From Phragmites australis (Eukaryota; Streptophyta; Magnoliopsida; Poales; Poaceae): 64,000 nucleotides of DNA. The number at the start of each line of letters is the position of its first letter. The stretch's first letter is position 1. Under the pieces are notes generated by a model. That model was not told the origin of the DNA and searched no databases. It saw only the letters and a program-made list of their open reading frames with translations. The translations under genes were made by a program, and so were the position numbers. The stretch spans positions 24,620,001 through 24,684,000 of the forward strand of contig NC_084939.1 of assembly GCF_958298935.1 (NCBI RefSeq), read 5' to 3'. Below, in pieces: positions 45,258-56,274 of the stretch.

Positions 45258-46657
45258 CGTGTGCTGAAGAGTGAAGACGGATAACTTTTCGTTCTGTCAT
45301 TGATACTTAATCAAGAGCGTACGCTACCATCCTGTGCTGTTGGTGGTTTACAGACATGCAGAGTTATGATTTTTTTTTCCTTTCTTTTTTTAGGATAATT
45401 CTGAGGTTTTGTTGGTGCCTCGGTGGAGATAGGTTTTGGACTTCAAGTGCTCATCTCGTTGTTCGGTTATGACTTATGAAGTGATACTACGATCCTATCA
45501 AATCAAGTGGGATAAACATTTGGCAGTCGAAATAAAGTAAGAGAAAAATAAATTGATAATTCAATCTGTAGCAGGAACAAACTAAAACTTTTGACTGATC
45601 ATTACTATCCTTTTTTAATTCTATTCTATTCTGTATTTAGCACTGGAAGGAAGTCCGGTTCCAAATCTTGCTATAATTATTCTCTGTTCCATTTGACCTG
45701 GACACGTCCCCAATCTTGAAGGGTTTTCAAGGGGCTCAATTTGCCCACAGACGGCGTGACCAAAGGATGGCAACACAAGGAACAAGTACGTTTAACATAA
45801 TTAATCTATGTTGATAAAAGGAGGGTTTGTCCATCGATATGTTATCCATTCATTAAGTCGAACTTCACTGAAGTAGCATGAAACGGAAACATGTGCAGCA
45901 GCAAATGCAAGAAAATTAACTTAAACTCTTAAAGTGGGCAAAATTTGCCATGAGATAACAAATTGGATCAGCAAGAATGTTGAAATCTTTCAGAAACTTT
46001 CCAATTGAAGGAACCAATGCACATAAACATAAAGTAATATGAAGCCAAAGAAGAGATCAACATTGAGCAGTACAATCAAAATAAAACGACAGCCCTAGCC
46101 TTGTCGTAATTGCCGAACCCCTGTGTCACCGGAAAAAACTAAAATCGAAAAAAGAAGGCGACCACCGACTCCAGCTAAACTCGACCCCTCCCTGTCGGTC
46201 TTCGGCTCGCCGGCGGCATGTTCTACAGTGAGGGACCCATCCCTGTACAGATCTGCTACTAGTATCTTAGTTTCTAGAGTTTTTGGAGCTTTTCCTTCCG
46301 ATTTCGCCACCTATCGCCGCTGTTCGGTGGTGATTTGTACGATGCCGACGCCGGTAAGGAGCTCTGTTTATGTCTTCCTTTAAGGGTCTAGGCGTGATGC
46401 CTTCGCTTTCCGTCGTCGGGCCTCCCCCGGCGCGCGTGTATCTTTTCTTCCCCCTTCTTTTTTTCTCTTTGGCTCTGGATCTTGTTTGGCCTCTTGGAAA
46501 ATCAAAGGTATATGTTGCCATGGCTACAGATCAACTTCATCTCAGTTCTTGGTGGCGTTTGGAGTTGCCGGGTCGATCGCAAGCGGTGGCTCTTGCTGAC
46601 CCCCGACCGAAATCCACCTCAACCTCCGTCTCCCTGAAGCTTCGAAGGCCAAAGCGC
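45258..46657. other. Intergenic DNA after the GLDH pseudogene
   Basis: AT-rich to 46090, then GC-richer with overlapping frames (46123-46846) that show no domain. The 46130-46650 segment, with 'ccggaaaaaactaaaatcg' and a T/C-rich block, may be the leader of a retroelement, but I cannot show this. Confidence 0.35.
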
Positions 46658-46668
46658 TCCATCTCAAG

Positions 46669-47848
46669 GGCTATTAACTATTTGTCATCGTTACCAGTGA
46701 CGTGTTCTCAAATACCATCCTACCGAAAAACTTTAATAAATACCATTGGGGCTCACTGTACACTTCATAATTTACTACTCACGCAACCAAGAGTGGACAC
46801 GTGTCTCATGGATCCCACTGCCGACGTGGCAAGGGCTGCAAAATGACCATTTTGCCCCTCACCTCTCTGCTCTTCCACACCGTGGCCTCCTCGAGCGCAG
46901 CCCATCCGCACTGCCGTGCCATGGCCCCGGTCTGCGCAAGGCCGTCATGTCATGCCGCTGTGCTGGACCTTCTCTCCGACGCCCATCCCCTCTATCTCCG
47001 GCCTTCTCCTGCATCGCGCCTCCATCTTCCCGCCGCCCGACCTCAAGCCGAGCCGTAACCGTCGCGTCGCGTCGCGCCATGCTCTGGATGCTAGCGTTGG
47101 TGCCCCAGTGTCGCGCATCCGCTCGCAGTTGGTCGAGCAAGCCGAGGGACGCATCCGGGTTGCAGGTCCCCACGACCACTGTGGCATTGACTATGGCCAC
47201 GTCAGCATCGACCTGGCAGGTGTCGGCCCGCGCCAGGGCGGGGACGGAGGAGGAGTTGAAGTCCTCGCTGGTGGGGAGGAGCGAGTCATCGGGGACGAGG
47301 AAGGTGGAGTTGGGGAGGACCCGTGAGAGCGAGGTGGTGATGGCGGCGGAGGACTGGAGCCATGGGTCGAGCGGCTGGCAGGTGACGGCAACGACGAGGA
47401 CGGCGTGGACGAAGAGGGAGAAGCAGACGTTGCTGGCCGCCTTGATGAGCGACTGCGTGACGGGGACCTTGGCGATGGAGGAGGAGGCACGGCGGCAAAG
47501 AGGGGGGGAATCCTCGCCGCCGTCAGGGGCATCGTCATGGTCGGAGGAGGACATCTTGGATCTGTGAGAGTGGGAGTGCAGGTGAGATGGCATGCGCCCT
47601 GGCGGCCGATGGAGAAGGGGAGCCAATGAGCTAGCGCAGTGGACGAAGAAGGGAAGGGAGAAGAAGAAGGGCATTTCAGTCAATTCACCCTCATGTCAAG
47701 AGGAATATTCCTCTAAGATGCTGCCACGTCAGCGAAAGTGACAAAGTATCTATAATCCAGTAGGCCCTAATAGCAATTTATCGAAGTTTTTTGGTAGAAT
47801 AGTATTTGAGAACATACCACTGATAACGATGATAAATAGTTAATTGCC
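46669..47848. mobile_element. Long-TIR DNA element, Pack-MULE-like
   Basis: The left arm (from 46669) starts 'ggctattaactatttgtcat' and goes on 'cgttaccagtga'. The right arm read in reverse (from 47848) starts 'ggcaattaactatttatcat' and goes on 'cgttatcagtgg'. Matching continues inward over about 80 bases ('gttctcaaata', 'accgaaaaactt' versus 'accaaaaaactt'). Flanks TCCATCTCA (46658) and TCCATCCTC (47849) could be a degraded 9-bp target duplication. Long inverted repeats, about 1.2 kb length and a GC-rich coding-like core point to a Mutator-like element that captured gene sequence. No transposase is present. Confidence 0.65.
46859..47554 (-). pseudogene. Captured gene fragment inside the TIR element
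   Basis: A 231-codon minus-strand frame from the ATG at 47554 (MSSSDHDDAPDGGEDSP). It has a likely transmembrane segment (VCFSLFVHAVLVVAVTC) followed by a Ser/Thr/Asn-rich lumen-like stretch (SLSRVLPNSTFLVPDDSLLP). This is the layout of the N-terminal part of a type II membrane protein such as many Golgi enzymes. The C-terminal third turns Arg/Gly-rich and looks out of frame. I do not recognise the donor gene with certainty. Its GC-rich 5'-end character fits the known preference of Pack-MULEs. Confidence 0.45.
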
Positions 47849-48431
47849 TCCATCCTCTATCTCATACCTAAGGACGTCGGCAAGCACGGCCGTGTAGGTC
47901 CCGAGATCTACTCGGGTGGAGCTTTCTTGTAACATCCCAATTTTAGCCAAATCTAAATTTCAAAATCTGTTCAAATAAAACTTTGTAAAACCATCTCAAA
48001 AACATTTCCAAATCCTTTCCCCTTTCTTTCTCCCTCCCGGCACGCCCCCTTCTTTCCCTTCCTCCCGCCACGCGCGCACATCACCGGACTGTCACTCCCG
48101 CGTGCGTCGTGGACCCTGCCGAGGCCCCCACCTGCCTAACCCCGGCAAGTTGCTGTGCCGCCCTTACCTTGCTGCCCCCTCTCTCTTCGTCCAATCACCG
48201 AGCACAGCATCGCGGAGACCGAGCACAGCGCACGGGCGTGAACTTCCCGCGTACGACGTCCGTTCTTCCCGCCGGACGCCGTCCTCGCTCACCCCCTCCC
48301 CCCTCGACCGCTGTGCCTACGCGCGCCCGTGGAGGCCTGCAAGCGTTGACGCGGGCCCGCCCTACTCCAAAGCCGCACGCCTCGACCGTGATTCGCGGCC
48401 CTCTGCGGCCCTCGCCCCTCCCTCCTCCGCC

Positions 48432-48438
48432 TATAAAA
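48432..48438 (+). promoter_or_regulatory. TATA box (TATAAAA) in the solo LTR
   Basis: A perfect TATAAAA lies in GC-rich surroundings (cgCTATAAAAGGCC) about 500 bases into the LTR, with C/A-rich sequence 30 bases downstream fitting a transcription start. It supports reading this segment as an LTR and its micro-ORF as transcribed. Confidence 0.6.
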
Positions 48439-49168
48439 GGCCAGCCCAAGCCACTCCACTCCCCACAACTCGCCACCCACACCGATCCGGTAAACCTCTC
48501 CCCATCTCCCTCCTTCTTCCCCCTCACCTGAAGCCACAACGAGAGAAATCCCGCGTACCTGGGCTCTTTCTTCGCGAATCCACTCCACCATGGGGTAGAT
48601 CCGGCTACCCCCGCTCCATCTTGCCAGTCACCGGAGCTTCTCCCACCTCGGCATGCTGCCGGCCACCACTGCCCATCGCCATTTTCCTTCCTCTGTCTTT
48701 CTTCCTCTCTCTGTGTTCTCACGAAACGAACCAAGCGAGCTCTGTTCTGAGCCTTTGGAACCAGCCAAGTATCCTTATCCTTTCACCAACAGAGCCAAGC
48801 CAACCAGTGGAGCCATTCCCTCTATGAGCTGACCCAACCAACAGAACCACCGTTCTTATCCAAGTGAGAGTCACCATAGAGCATGAGCCAAGCCACCATA
48901 CCAACCTGAGCCAAGCCACAAGACAAGCCGAGCCACCAGAGAAATGAGCTGAGTCAAGGAATATTCCAGGAATATCATTTTTCGTTTTCCCGAATTAATC
49001 CCTCGACAAATCTTCCGAAGCACATTTCTCCTCCGTTTCAACTCCGATTTCGGTGATTCTTTCACCAATATTCATCTAAATTCAAACTCTACCTTTTCAT
49101 ACCATTTCATATTTATTCCAAATTTACTTATATTTTATTTGTATTTATTTGTGTGTATGCTCTGTTGT

Positions 49169-50542
49169 ATGTCGCGAGTAGACGCCGGAGAGTTCATCGA
49201 GGAGGAGCTGGTGCCGGGATCCCAGGAGTTCGAGCAGGACCCCCTCGAGGACTTCAAAGAAGGCAAGTCTCAATCCGTTTCCCTTTGACCATACTAAACC
49301 CAGTTTTATCAACACCACCCGTAGAAGCCGTTTTACTCCGATAAATGCATGCAGTATTATTAGTTGGCATATTTTAAACTGTTGATCTAGTTATAACCTC
49401 ATGCAGTTTAGCCAGCTATTTGTGTTTATCCCGTATGCTTAACCTTATTAAACTTAGGACCTCGCCTTAGCGGATTTACTTATGCTTAGACGATCACCTT
49501 GTTATTAGCATGCTTAGGATGATACTCTTTATGGTTACGTCATACTTATCATATTTAGCTTTTCAAAGGTATAAAACTTGGTGTTGGTGTCGTGTGGGTT
49601 TCGGTTGGGTAAAACAATGTTTGCTGTTGATGTTAATATCTGAGTTGGGGTTAGAGCCGGGGCAAATCAGGGTTCCTTTGGGAACGCCTAGGGAATTGAG
49701 GCGCTGTTCGCGTGACAGGCTTTGGATTGGGTGCTGTCCTTGTGGCAGACTCCATGTGTAGATGTTTGCCTTGGCTCGCTTAAGGACCGAGTTGATGTGA
49801 CATCCTACCTAGTCTTTACAGTACAGCCACTCGACCCCGCAGGACTTAGCCCAAGTCCCACCAGCTAGTCCACTATCGTCTGTAGGCAGGTGAGCAGCGG
49901 GAAACCATGGAGCAGATGCAGGTGGTGCAGGCTTGGTGACCCGGTTGTAGGCCTAGCCAAAGGTCATGAACCCCTGGTTAGCTCCCGTAGGCGGTTAGTG
50001 TGACGATGCTGTGTTTGGTAATAGCTTTGTTGCGTCGCACTTTCCACGACGGTGGAATGTTGTCGAACTCAGCTTGTGGGAAAAGTGTATAAACTCTGCA
50101 GAGGTACAACTATTCGAATAGCCGTATCTACGGTCATGGACGAACTATGGTTCGATCACAGCAACTAGCATGGGTTGCGTGCGTTCCCTTGTGAGTGTGT
50201 GGGCAAGGTGTGCCTGGTTTTGGAACTTAGGCCCGGTCGTGTGCCGTGGGTTGCTGTGGACGGGGTGTCCAGTAACATTAAAACTTGGAAAAACCTCTTT
50301 ATGATTACTGATGTCGTCTTCCTAAACTTGCTTTATATAAAAGGAACCTTGCATGTGTAAAACATAGTTTTCTGCAAAACATAACCTTACAGCTTATCCT
50401 TGTCATTCTCATATGCATGTATTTATACCCCTACCGTAGAGTAAGGGTTGGGACTTGCTGAGTACTTTTGTACTCACTTTTGCCTGTGCTTTCAGAGGAT
50501 GACTCGGGCTTCACCGAGGCAGACGGTGAGGCAGACGAGTAG
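49169..50542 (+). CDS. Candidate spliced acidic micro-ORF in the LTR, 46 aa
   Basis: Exon A (49169-49262) runs from ATG through AGEFIEEELVPGSQEFEQD and ends at GAAG|GCAAGT, the exact consensus of a GC-type donor. Exon B (50496-50542) follows a strong acceptor ('tgcctgtgctttcag') and continues in phase with DDSGFTEADGEADE, then TAG. Spliced length is 47 codons including stop; nearly half the residues are Asp or Glu. Without splicing, exon A stops after eight more codons. An earlier in-frame ATG (49157) adds MLCC. AT-rich sequence before 49180 could also be an intron, so the true start is uncertain. I know no described function. It could be a leader peptide of the retroelement. Confidence 0.4.
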
Positions 50543-50862
50543 GCTTGGTCGCGTTCACACCCGAGTTGCCTGTGGAGTGGCGTGCTCGTCATGCTGTCTT
50601 CGCTGTGTACTCTGTTGTCATGGGCCTATGTTATATTGCACTGCTGTATGGTGCTCTACTGTCTGTTTAGTTGGTGGCGTATATTTACCACCCCTCGTGT
50701 TGTATGACTGTGATGACATCTGTTGTAAGACTTTTATTTACCAGCGACTGATCCAGGGACTGGTATAATAATGGTTTTTAAGCACCGGGGATAACCCGGG
50801 GCGCTTCATTTCTCGATGGTGGACTGGATTCCATCCCCATCAGTGCAGTAGCTGTCGTGACA

Positions 50863-52195
50863 AAGACCTAGATGTAATTCTGAGTTTCTTTAGTGTGCTT
50901 TATGTAAATTTTAAGGGCCTTTATGTAACTTCAAGTTTCTTAATTGCCCTTGCTGTAAAAGAGGCTTTGTACCGAATCTTCCAGAGCTAATGAGAAACTA
51001 CTAGACTGTTTGGGCGTATTTCCTTCAAAAAAATCAAAATAAAACATTACTAAATTGTACATAAAATGCGAAGTGCATAGAATAAACGATGTGAGGTGCA
51101 TAACACAAAAGATGGGAAATAAAAGCATTAGTGTAAAACACACTAAAAACTTATCTTATTTCAAACATTCGTTTGACAATGCCTTGCAAAAGATCCTAAA
51201 CAATCCAAATATCATAAGAAAATGGCAAATTCCTTCGAGTGTAGGAAAATAGAACACTAGTCTCGAATAGATCCTGGCGCACGCATAAGGGCCTAGAACA
51301 CTGAGTTGCAGGCACTCTCTAAGTCCCAGTTAGTTTGTGGCCGCTATTTTCACCGTCATGCGATTAAAAAGGTCAACACTAAGTTAATTGACAACCAAAA
51401 TGCACTGAGATTATACTCAAATTCAAATAGAAGACATGAACACAGTTTATGGAAGCACCAACTTTAGACAAAAAAAGAGAATAAGGAATACATGCCACAG
51501 ATGCTTGTTTGGTATGTTATTTCCGGGTTGGTTTCCTATATTCAGAATGTTAATTGAAATTTCATATAAACCAAAAATATGTACCATGTACCTCCCTATA
51601 GAACTCTAATTATTCATATGCTTTTGATTCATTATTTGGCATGTTTTCCATGCCTACTAGGCAATATGTACATTGCTAGATTTGTTTGTCAAGCTGAATT
51701 CCAGATCGAGCATATTCATCTCAGTTTTGTTTAAAAGCAACTATTCCATGGATGCAATTTGTATCACAGGCTTTAGCAAGCTTATATGTTTGTAACTTTG
51801 TATCAATATCAATATGAATTAGTGTGTTCAATCATAATTGGATTGACTTTCTGCGTAATTGAGTTGTCAACATGATGTGATATAAGTAACAAAGTGGAAA
51901 TTCTACACCAAGGAGTCATGGCATTATGAGAAGCAATAAAACTGGATGGTCATGTATAATACATTCTTCTAAAAGTATGAAAGGTGATCATTGATAGAAT
52001 TAAACGAACTAAGATAATTTGATATGGAGAAACAACAAATGTAACAACGGCATGATACCTTTTTATTAACTATAATACCAGGGCTATATGGGTGCCCACA
52101 CACAGGGTAGTTAGTAGAAAGCTAATATTTTATCAGGACATAAGGTAGGTGGTAATATAACGAATGATACGAGAAAACATGAACCTCTTGGGTGT
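50863..52195. other. AT-rich intergenic DNA, no gene seen
   Basis: No motif-bearing frame, splice-supported gene or transposon end was identified between the LTR and the SINE. Confidence 0.45.
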
Positions 52196-52208
52196 GGGTT
52201 TGACAGTT

Positions 52209-52340
52209 AGAAGCTGTGCCTAGCGCAGTTGGCAAGAGCACATTGTTGCACCCACACCACCCACATTTGAGACCCGATTGACATTGGTTCTCACCAGTTT
52301 TACAGTCAAGATCTCCCTTACCGTATTTCCTAAAAAAAAA
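52209..52340 (+). mobile_element. tRNA-derived SINE with target site duplication
   Basis: A short element has an RNA polymerase III A box (TAGCGCAGTTGG) near its start and a B-box-like 'atttgagaccc' about 50 bases on, then a tRNA-unrelated body and an A9 tail. It is flanked by GGGTTTGACAGTT (52196-52208) and GGGTTTGACAATT (52341-52353), a 13-bp duplication with one difference. These are the hallmarks of LINE-mobilised SINEs. Confidence 0.85.
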
Positions 52341-52610
52341 GGGTTTGACAATTATCCCTAGTGCGGGATCATTGGGTCTCGTGCTGCAACGACACCAAAC
52401 ACATGGAGTGGCTACTGTAAGGTCCGTTTTATTTCTTTGATTTTGACAGAAAAGATCTACAGCGTGGTTCGACATGTACAGGCTCATCTGTAAAGCGCAT
52501 GGGTCGGATTGGCGCTGCATGTAGCAAGCATATCAGTCAAGACTGCAATACAGTACAATAGAGATGTATTGTCAAACGAAATGGTATTAACATATTGACA
52601 TTTGAAATAG

Positions 52611-53231
52611 GGAAGAAGTTTATTTTTCGTCACTCAACTATCAGTGCAGTATAATTTTCATCCCTGAAATTTAACATCAGAAATTTTTAATCCTCCAACT
52701 TCTAAAACCGTTGGATTGCTATCCCTCAGCTAATTAATGTGCATAAATCCCCTTTCCATGAACTCAACAAAGATTTGAAGCAACAAATTTCTCAGTTCAC
52801 AATGGAACAAAGGAAGGAAACACAGGATACAGTGAAGCCTGATTTGGAAGAAGCAAGGCGGAATTCCCATGCTAGTGCGGCTTAGCTTTCAACACCTCTT
52901 GAACTTACAGCAGTTCATGGATTGTTCGGCCATCCTCCCGGTGAGCTCAATGGCGCCTCGAGTCTGAGCTGGGAGAAGAAAGAGATACAGGCGCTGATGT
53001 GTGGGCCAAGGTCATCTGTTGAGGTAGGCATGGAATAGGAGGGGCAGAATTGATGATGTGGCTACCACATCAGTAAAAACCACTCACGAAAGCAGCATGA
53101 GGACGTGATTTGCGGGGACGAGTTCCCCGTCTGTTTAGAAGATGGGGGACGAGTTCTATCTGGTACTGAAGATGAGGGACTAAAAATAAACCGAATGAAT
53201 ATTTGAGGGACCAAAAATAGATTTTTTTTCC
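52611..53231. mobile_element. Mutator-like MITE with 9-bp target duplication
   Basis: Ends are inverted repeats of about 30 bp: left 'ggaagaagtttatttttcgt', right (reversed) 'ggaaaaaaaatctatttttg'; matching continues as 'cactcaactat' versus 'ccctcaaatat'. Flanks are TTGAAATAG (52602) and TTGAAATAA (53232), a 9-bp duplication with one change, as for Mutator-like elements. The 621 bp interior is non-coding. Confidence 0.8.
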
Positions 53232-53429
53232 TTGAAATAAAGTAAGAGGAAACATAATAGAGATTCCATAACTTGGAACCTTTTTGGTCAGAGTGTTTAC
53301 ACAGCCCGATCTACATACTCCTTGATGTCTAGGAGGTAAATCTGTACGAATTTTTTAAAGCTAATATGGAAGGCTTTGGCACCGTCGGAATGTAAATTTT
53401 TTGCTTGCCTCATGGTACAAAACAGAATC

Positions 53430-53990
53430 TAGACCGTGAATCACTCACTCGCATGGATTAGCCATGCAATCATGTATGTGTCTTATGCAAGCACTCCTAA
53501 GAGACTTGCCTCCATTTGCTTGCAGAATGCCCCTTTGCCAGAAGGATCTGGAGAAGACTATCTCAAAAATTGAGGCAGCCAGCCATCCTCCCTGAGGCTT
53601 GGCCCCTCTTTTCCTCGGTCCTCGACTGGTGATCCTCAGTGGTAAATTGCATCCCTCGTCAAGAAAGGCAATGAGGATGCTCACAATGCTAGTCTCTTGG
53701 GAGATTTGGAAGGAGAGAAACAGACGCACCTTCGATAGTGCTGAGAAATCGGATGCTTGGGTTTTAAGTGAGGAAGCTGAGCTCTGGATTTTTTGCCAAG
53801 GCACGTCATTTAGGACGCTTTATGTCATAAGAATAATCTATGTTGTCCTTTTTCTTGTTCTCTGGGTGCAGGGTCTGTCGGTTCTTGGTGGACCCCACCT
53901 AATTATCTTGTACTTTAGCCTGTCGGGCTTTTCCTCCTTTTAATACATATTGACTGCTCTCCTACCAATTACATTTCAAAAAGTAAGAGG
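53430..53990 (+). mobile_element. LINE fragment (plus strand), reverse-transcriptase tail
   Basis: In plus-strand frames there is a degraded LINE ORF2 C-terminus. A Cys/His zinc-binding stretch near 53490 (LASICLQNAPLPEGS in one frame) is followed by MRMLTMLVSWEIWKERNRRTF (53670-53740), a sequence type found at the end of plant LINE reverse transcriptases. The 5' part is missing and stops interrupt it. Confidence 0.6.
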
Positions 53991-54086
53991 AAACATATGG
54001 ATGATTTAATCTGTATCAGGAAAAAAACTAGTTTTTTTTTTTGCAGGGAGGAAATAGCTAGAATTTGACTGATCCCTACTGTCCAA

Positions 54087-55745
54087 TTTTTTTTCTCTCG
54101 AATGCGTAGGAGAGCTGTGTGTCATTTCATTAAGAAGAAAATGTACCAAAAAGTACAATACCACACACGACCCCACAAACCTAGATCATATAGTACATAC
54201 ACGCCACACAAGAAATGACAATGACCCAAGCTCTAAGACATGAGGCCCTAGAGAAGGCTCCGAAGGTCCCAGAGCCCCGACTGCACACCACAAGGCTCCC
54301 TCCTCTTCTACTGTCTGCCCTACCAAGTTCACACTTGGCACAACACCGTTGAAAATGCAACCATTGTGGTGCTTCCATAGCTCCCATGCAACTAAGATTA
54401 TCAACGTATTAAGGCCTTTTCGATGTTGCTTATCTGATAGCTAATCCCGTTGTGTCGGGTTGGGGAGCCAGAACCTGCTGGCCAAGTTTCTGCAGTACCA
54501 TAAACCACACTTCCCTCGCAACCACACAAGAATTTAGAAGGTGTTGGATGGTTTCGTCAATTTGATCGCATAGAGGGTAGGACCCTCGATGTGGCAGCCC
54601 GTGCTTGGCTAATCAGCTGGCTATCCAACAATAGTTAAGAACAGCAAGCCAAAGGAAGAACTTACAACGAAGTGGTGTCCAAGTCCTCCAAACGCGCTTC
54701 CAGGACGCGAATCTGATGGACCCAACCAAAAAAGTGTTATAGGCTAATTTGCTTGTGTGGACACCCGAACCTAATAGCTTCCAAACATGTTGATCTTGCA
54801 CCCCTTGTTGTAGATTGACTTCTTCTAACATATCTCATAGTTGAAGGTACTCAACAATTGCATTCACAGAGAGATGTCCTTTGATATCAGCCACCCATTT
54901 TCTATTGTCCAAAGCTTCACTAACAATTCAGTGATTGATTGCTCGCCGTGGTACAAGGGCAATAAGATTAGGAGCCACTTCTGCAATTGTTTTACTAGAT
55001 AGCCATCAATCAGCCCAGAATTTGGTGTTGGATCCATCACCAACAGAGGTTACCATGGCCATGGCGAACAAGGCTCTCGCATTTTGATGAACTTGTACCT
55101 ACAACTCTACCCATGGTCGAGTTGGGTCGGTCTTTTGCAGCCACAACCATCTTATACGGAGTGCCCAGCCAAGTGAGGGCAGATCATGAATACCCAGCTC
55201 GATATTGAATTGGGCGGCATACACGTTGCCAAGACACCAAACAATTACCACCATTAGCCTTTTCTCATCCTTTCCATAGAAAACCCCAGTCTCTTTTTTG
55301 TCGATCACCTTGATCACCTATTTGGGGATGTCCATGGCAATCATTTGGTACATAGGTGTCGTGGTAAGGACGACACAGACCATGATCAACCTGCCTACCC
55401 GATTCATCAATGAGGCTTTCCATCCCGGCAGGTGGTCAGCGACTTTGTCAACAACCGGTTGTAACACGGCTTTTATAAGTTTCTTGACCTACAAAGGGAG
55501 ACCCAAATAAGTACATGGGAAGTTTTTTTACCTTGCATGGGAGGAGCTCTTGTATGATAGATAGCTCATCATCCTTACATTGAATCGGCATGACAGATCA
55601 CTTGAAAATATTAGTCCGGAGTCTCGAAGCCTCACCAAAGATGTGCAACACTTCTTTTATCAAGATCCAAGTCCTCCACAACCGACCGAAAAAACAAGAC
55701 CACGTCGTCAGCATACAGAGATACCCAGTGCTATAAATCCTGAGA
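54087..55745 (-). mobile_element. 5'-truncated LINE (minus strand), from YADD to 3' tail
   Basis: Reading on the minus strand from 55745: a YADD box (SLYADDVVLFF near 55720), then the thumb region with LPGWKASLMNRVGRLIMVC, then GIHDLPSLGWALRIRWLWLQKTDP (about 55150), then the zinc-binding tail region RTWTPLRCKFFLWLAVLNY (about 54650). The 3' end has an A-run at 54087-54095 (T on the plus strand). Many stops and frameshifts. 5' truncation at the RT core is typical of incomplete target-primed reverse transcription. Confidence 0.75.
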
Positions 55746-55747
55746 TG

Positions 55748-56190
55748 AAACGGGTTTTAGGTGGAGGGGGAAACATTTATCCGATTATTTTAATCGGTAT
55801 CGGGGTTTTAGGTGGAGAGGAAAAAATTTATCCGATTATTACATTTGTGCCATTATGCTGCAATGAGCTCGGAATATTTTTGTGCTAAGATTGAATTCTA
55901 ATTTGCTAATCTTTTTAGGAAAAGCTTATTCCCCCATGTTAGGATCCTATGACTTCACCTTTTTAAAGTTATTGTGACTTCACTCTAAACCGAAAAATAT
56001 TACATAACTAAAAAAACGTTGAATTAATTATAAAACCGAAAATATTATATAACTAAAAAAATATTAACTCCAGTGAAACTAAGATTTAATATTAGACGTT
56101 AATCATAAATTAGATGACTCTTGAGGTAAAATCACCTACGTAGGTTGAAGTCAGATGATCCTGATACCCTCCACCAAAAACCCCAATACC
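55748..56190. repeat. Inverted and tandem repeats upstream of NRPE5, MITE-like
   Basis: The motif 'gggttttaggtggag' occurs twice in tandem (about 55752 and 55802). It recurs in inverted form at about 56162-56190, where the reverse strand reads 'ggtattggggtttttggtgg'. Between lies AT-rich DNA with its own tandem pair ('aaaccgaaaaatattacata' and 'aaaccgaaaatattatataa', 55988-56055). This resembles a MITE whose right end abuts the 5' end of the NRPE5 gene. Confidence 0.5.
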
Positions 56191-56274
56191 GAAGAGCAGA
56201 TAACCCACACACTGACACACAACGAAGAGGTAGAAATGAATCAATTCGTCCCCTCCCAGCAATCGGCGCTTGCC

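Larger units (their letters stand above)
47928..50862 (+). mobile_element. Solo LTR of a long-LTR retrotransposon, about 2.9 kb
   Basis: The segment starts TGTAACATCCC and ends GTCGTGACA, the TG...CA form with inverted TGT/ACA ends. It contains a promoter-like CTATAAAAGG (48431), GC-rich transcribed-looking sequence and a late 'ttggtggcgtatatttacc' region such as precedes an LTR 3' end. No gag, pol, primer-binding site or second LTR is seen, hence a solo LTR. Start TGTAACATCCC and great length are usual for some grass Ty3/gypsy families. A 5-bp target duplication is not visible (TTTCT left, AAGAC right), so borders may be altered. Confidence 0.6.

Noticed and set aside
47191..47683. Several overlapping long frames on both strands in the captured fragment
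   Set aside because: They are GC-rich shadows; only the minus frame from 47554 gives a membrane-protein-like pattern.
47923..50867. 5-bp target duplication around the solo LTR
   Set aside because: The flanks TTTCT and AAGAC do not match; the LTR call rests on its ends and internal features only.
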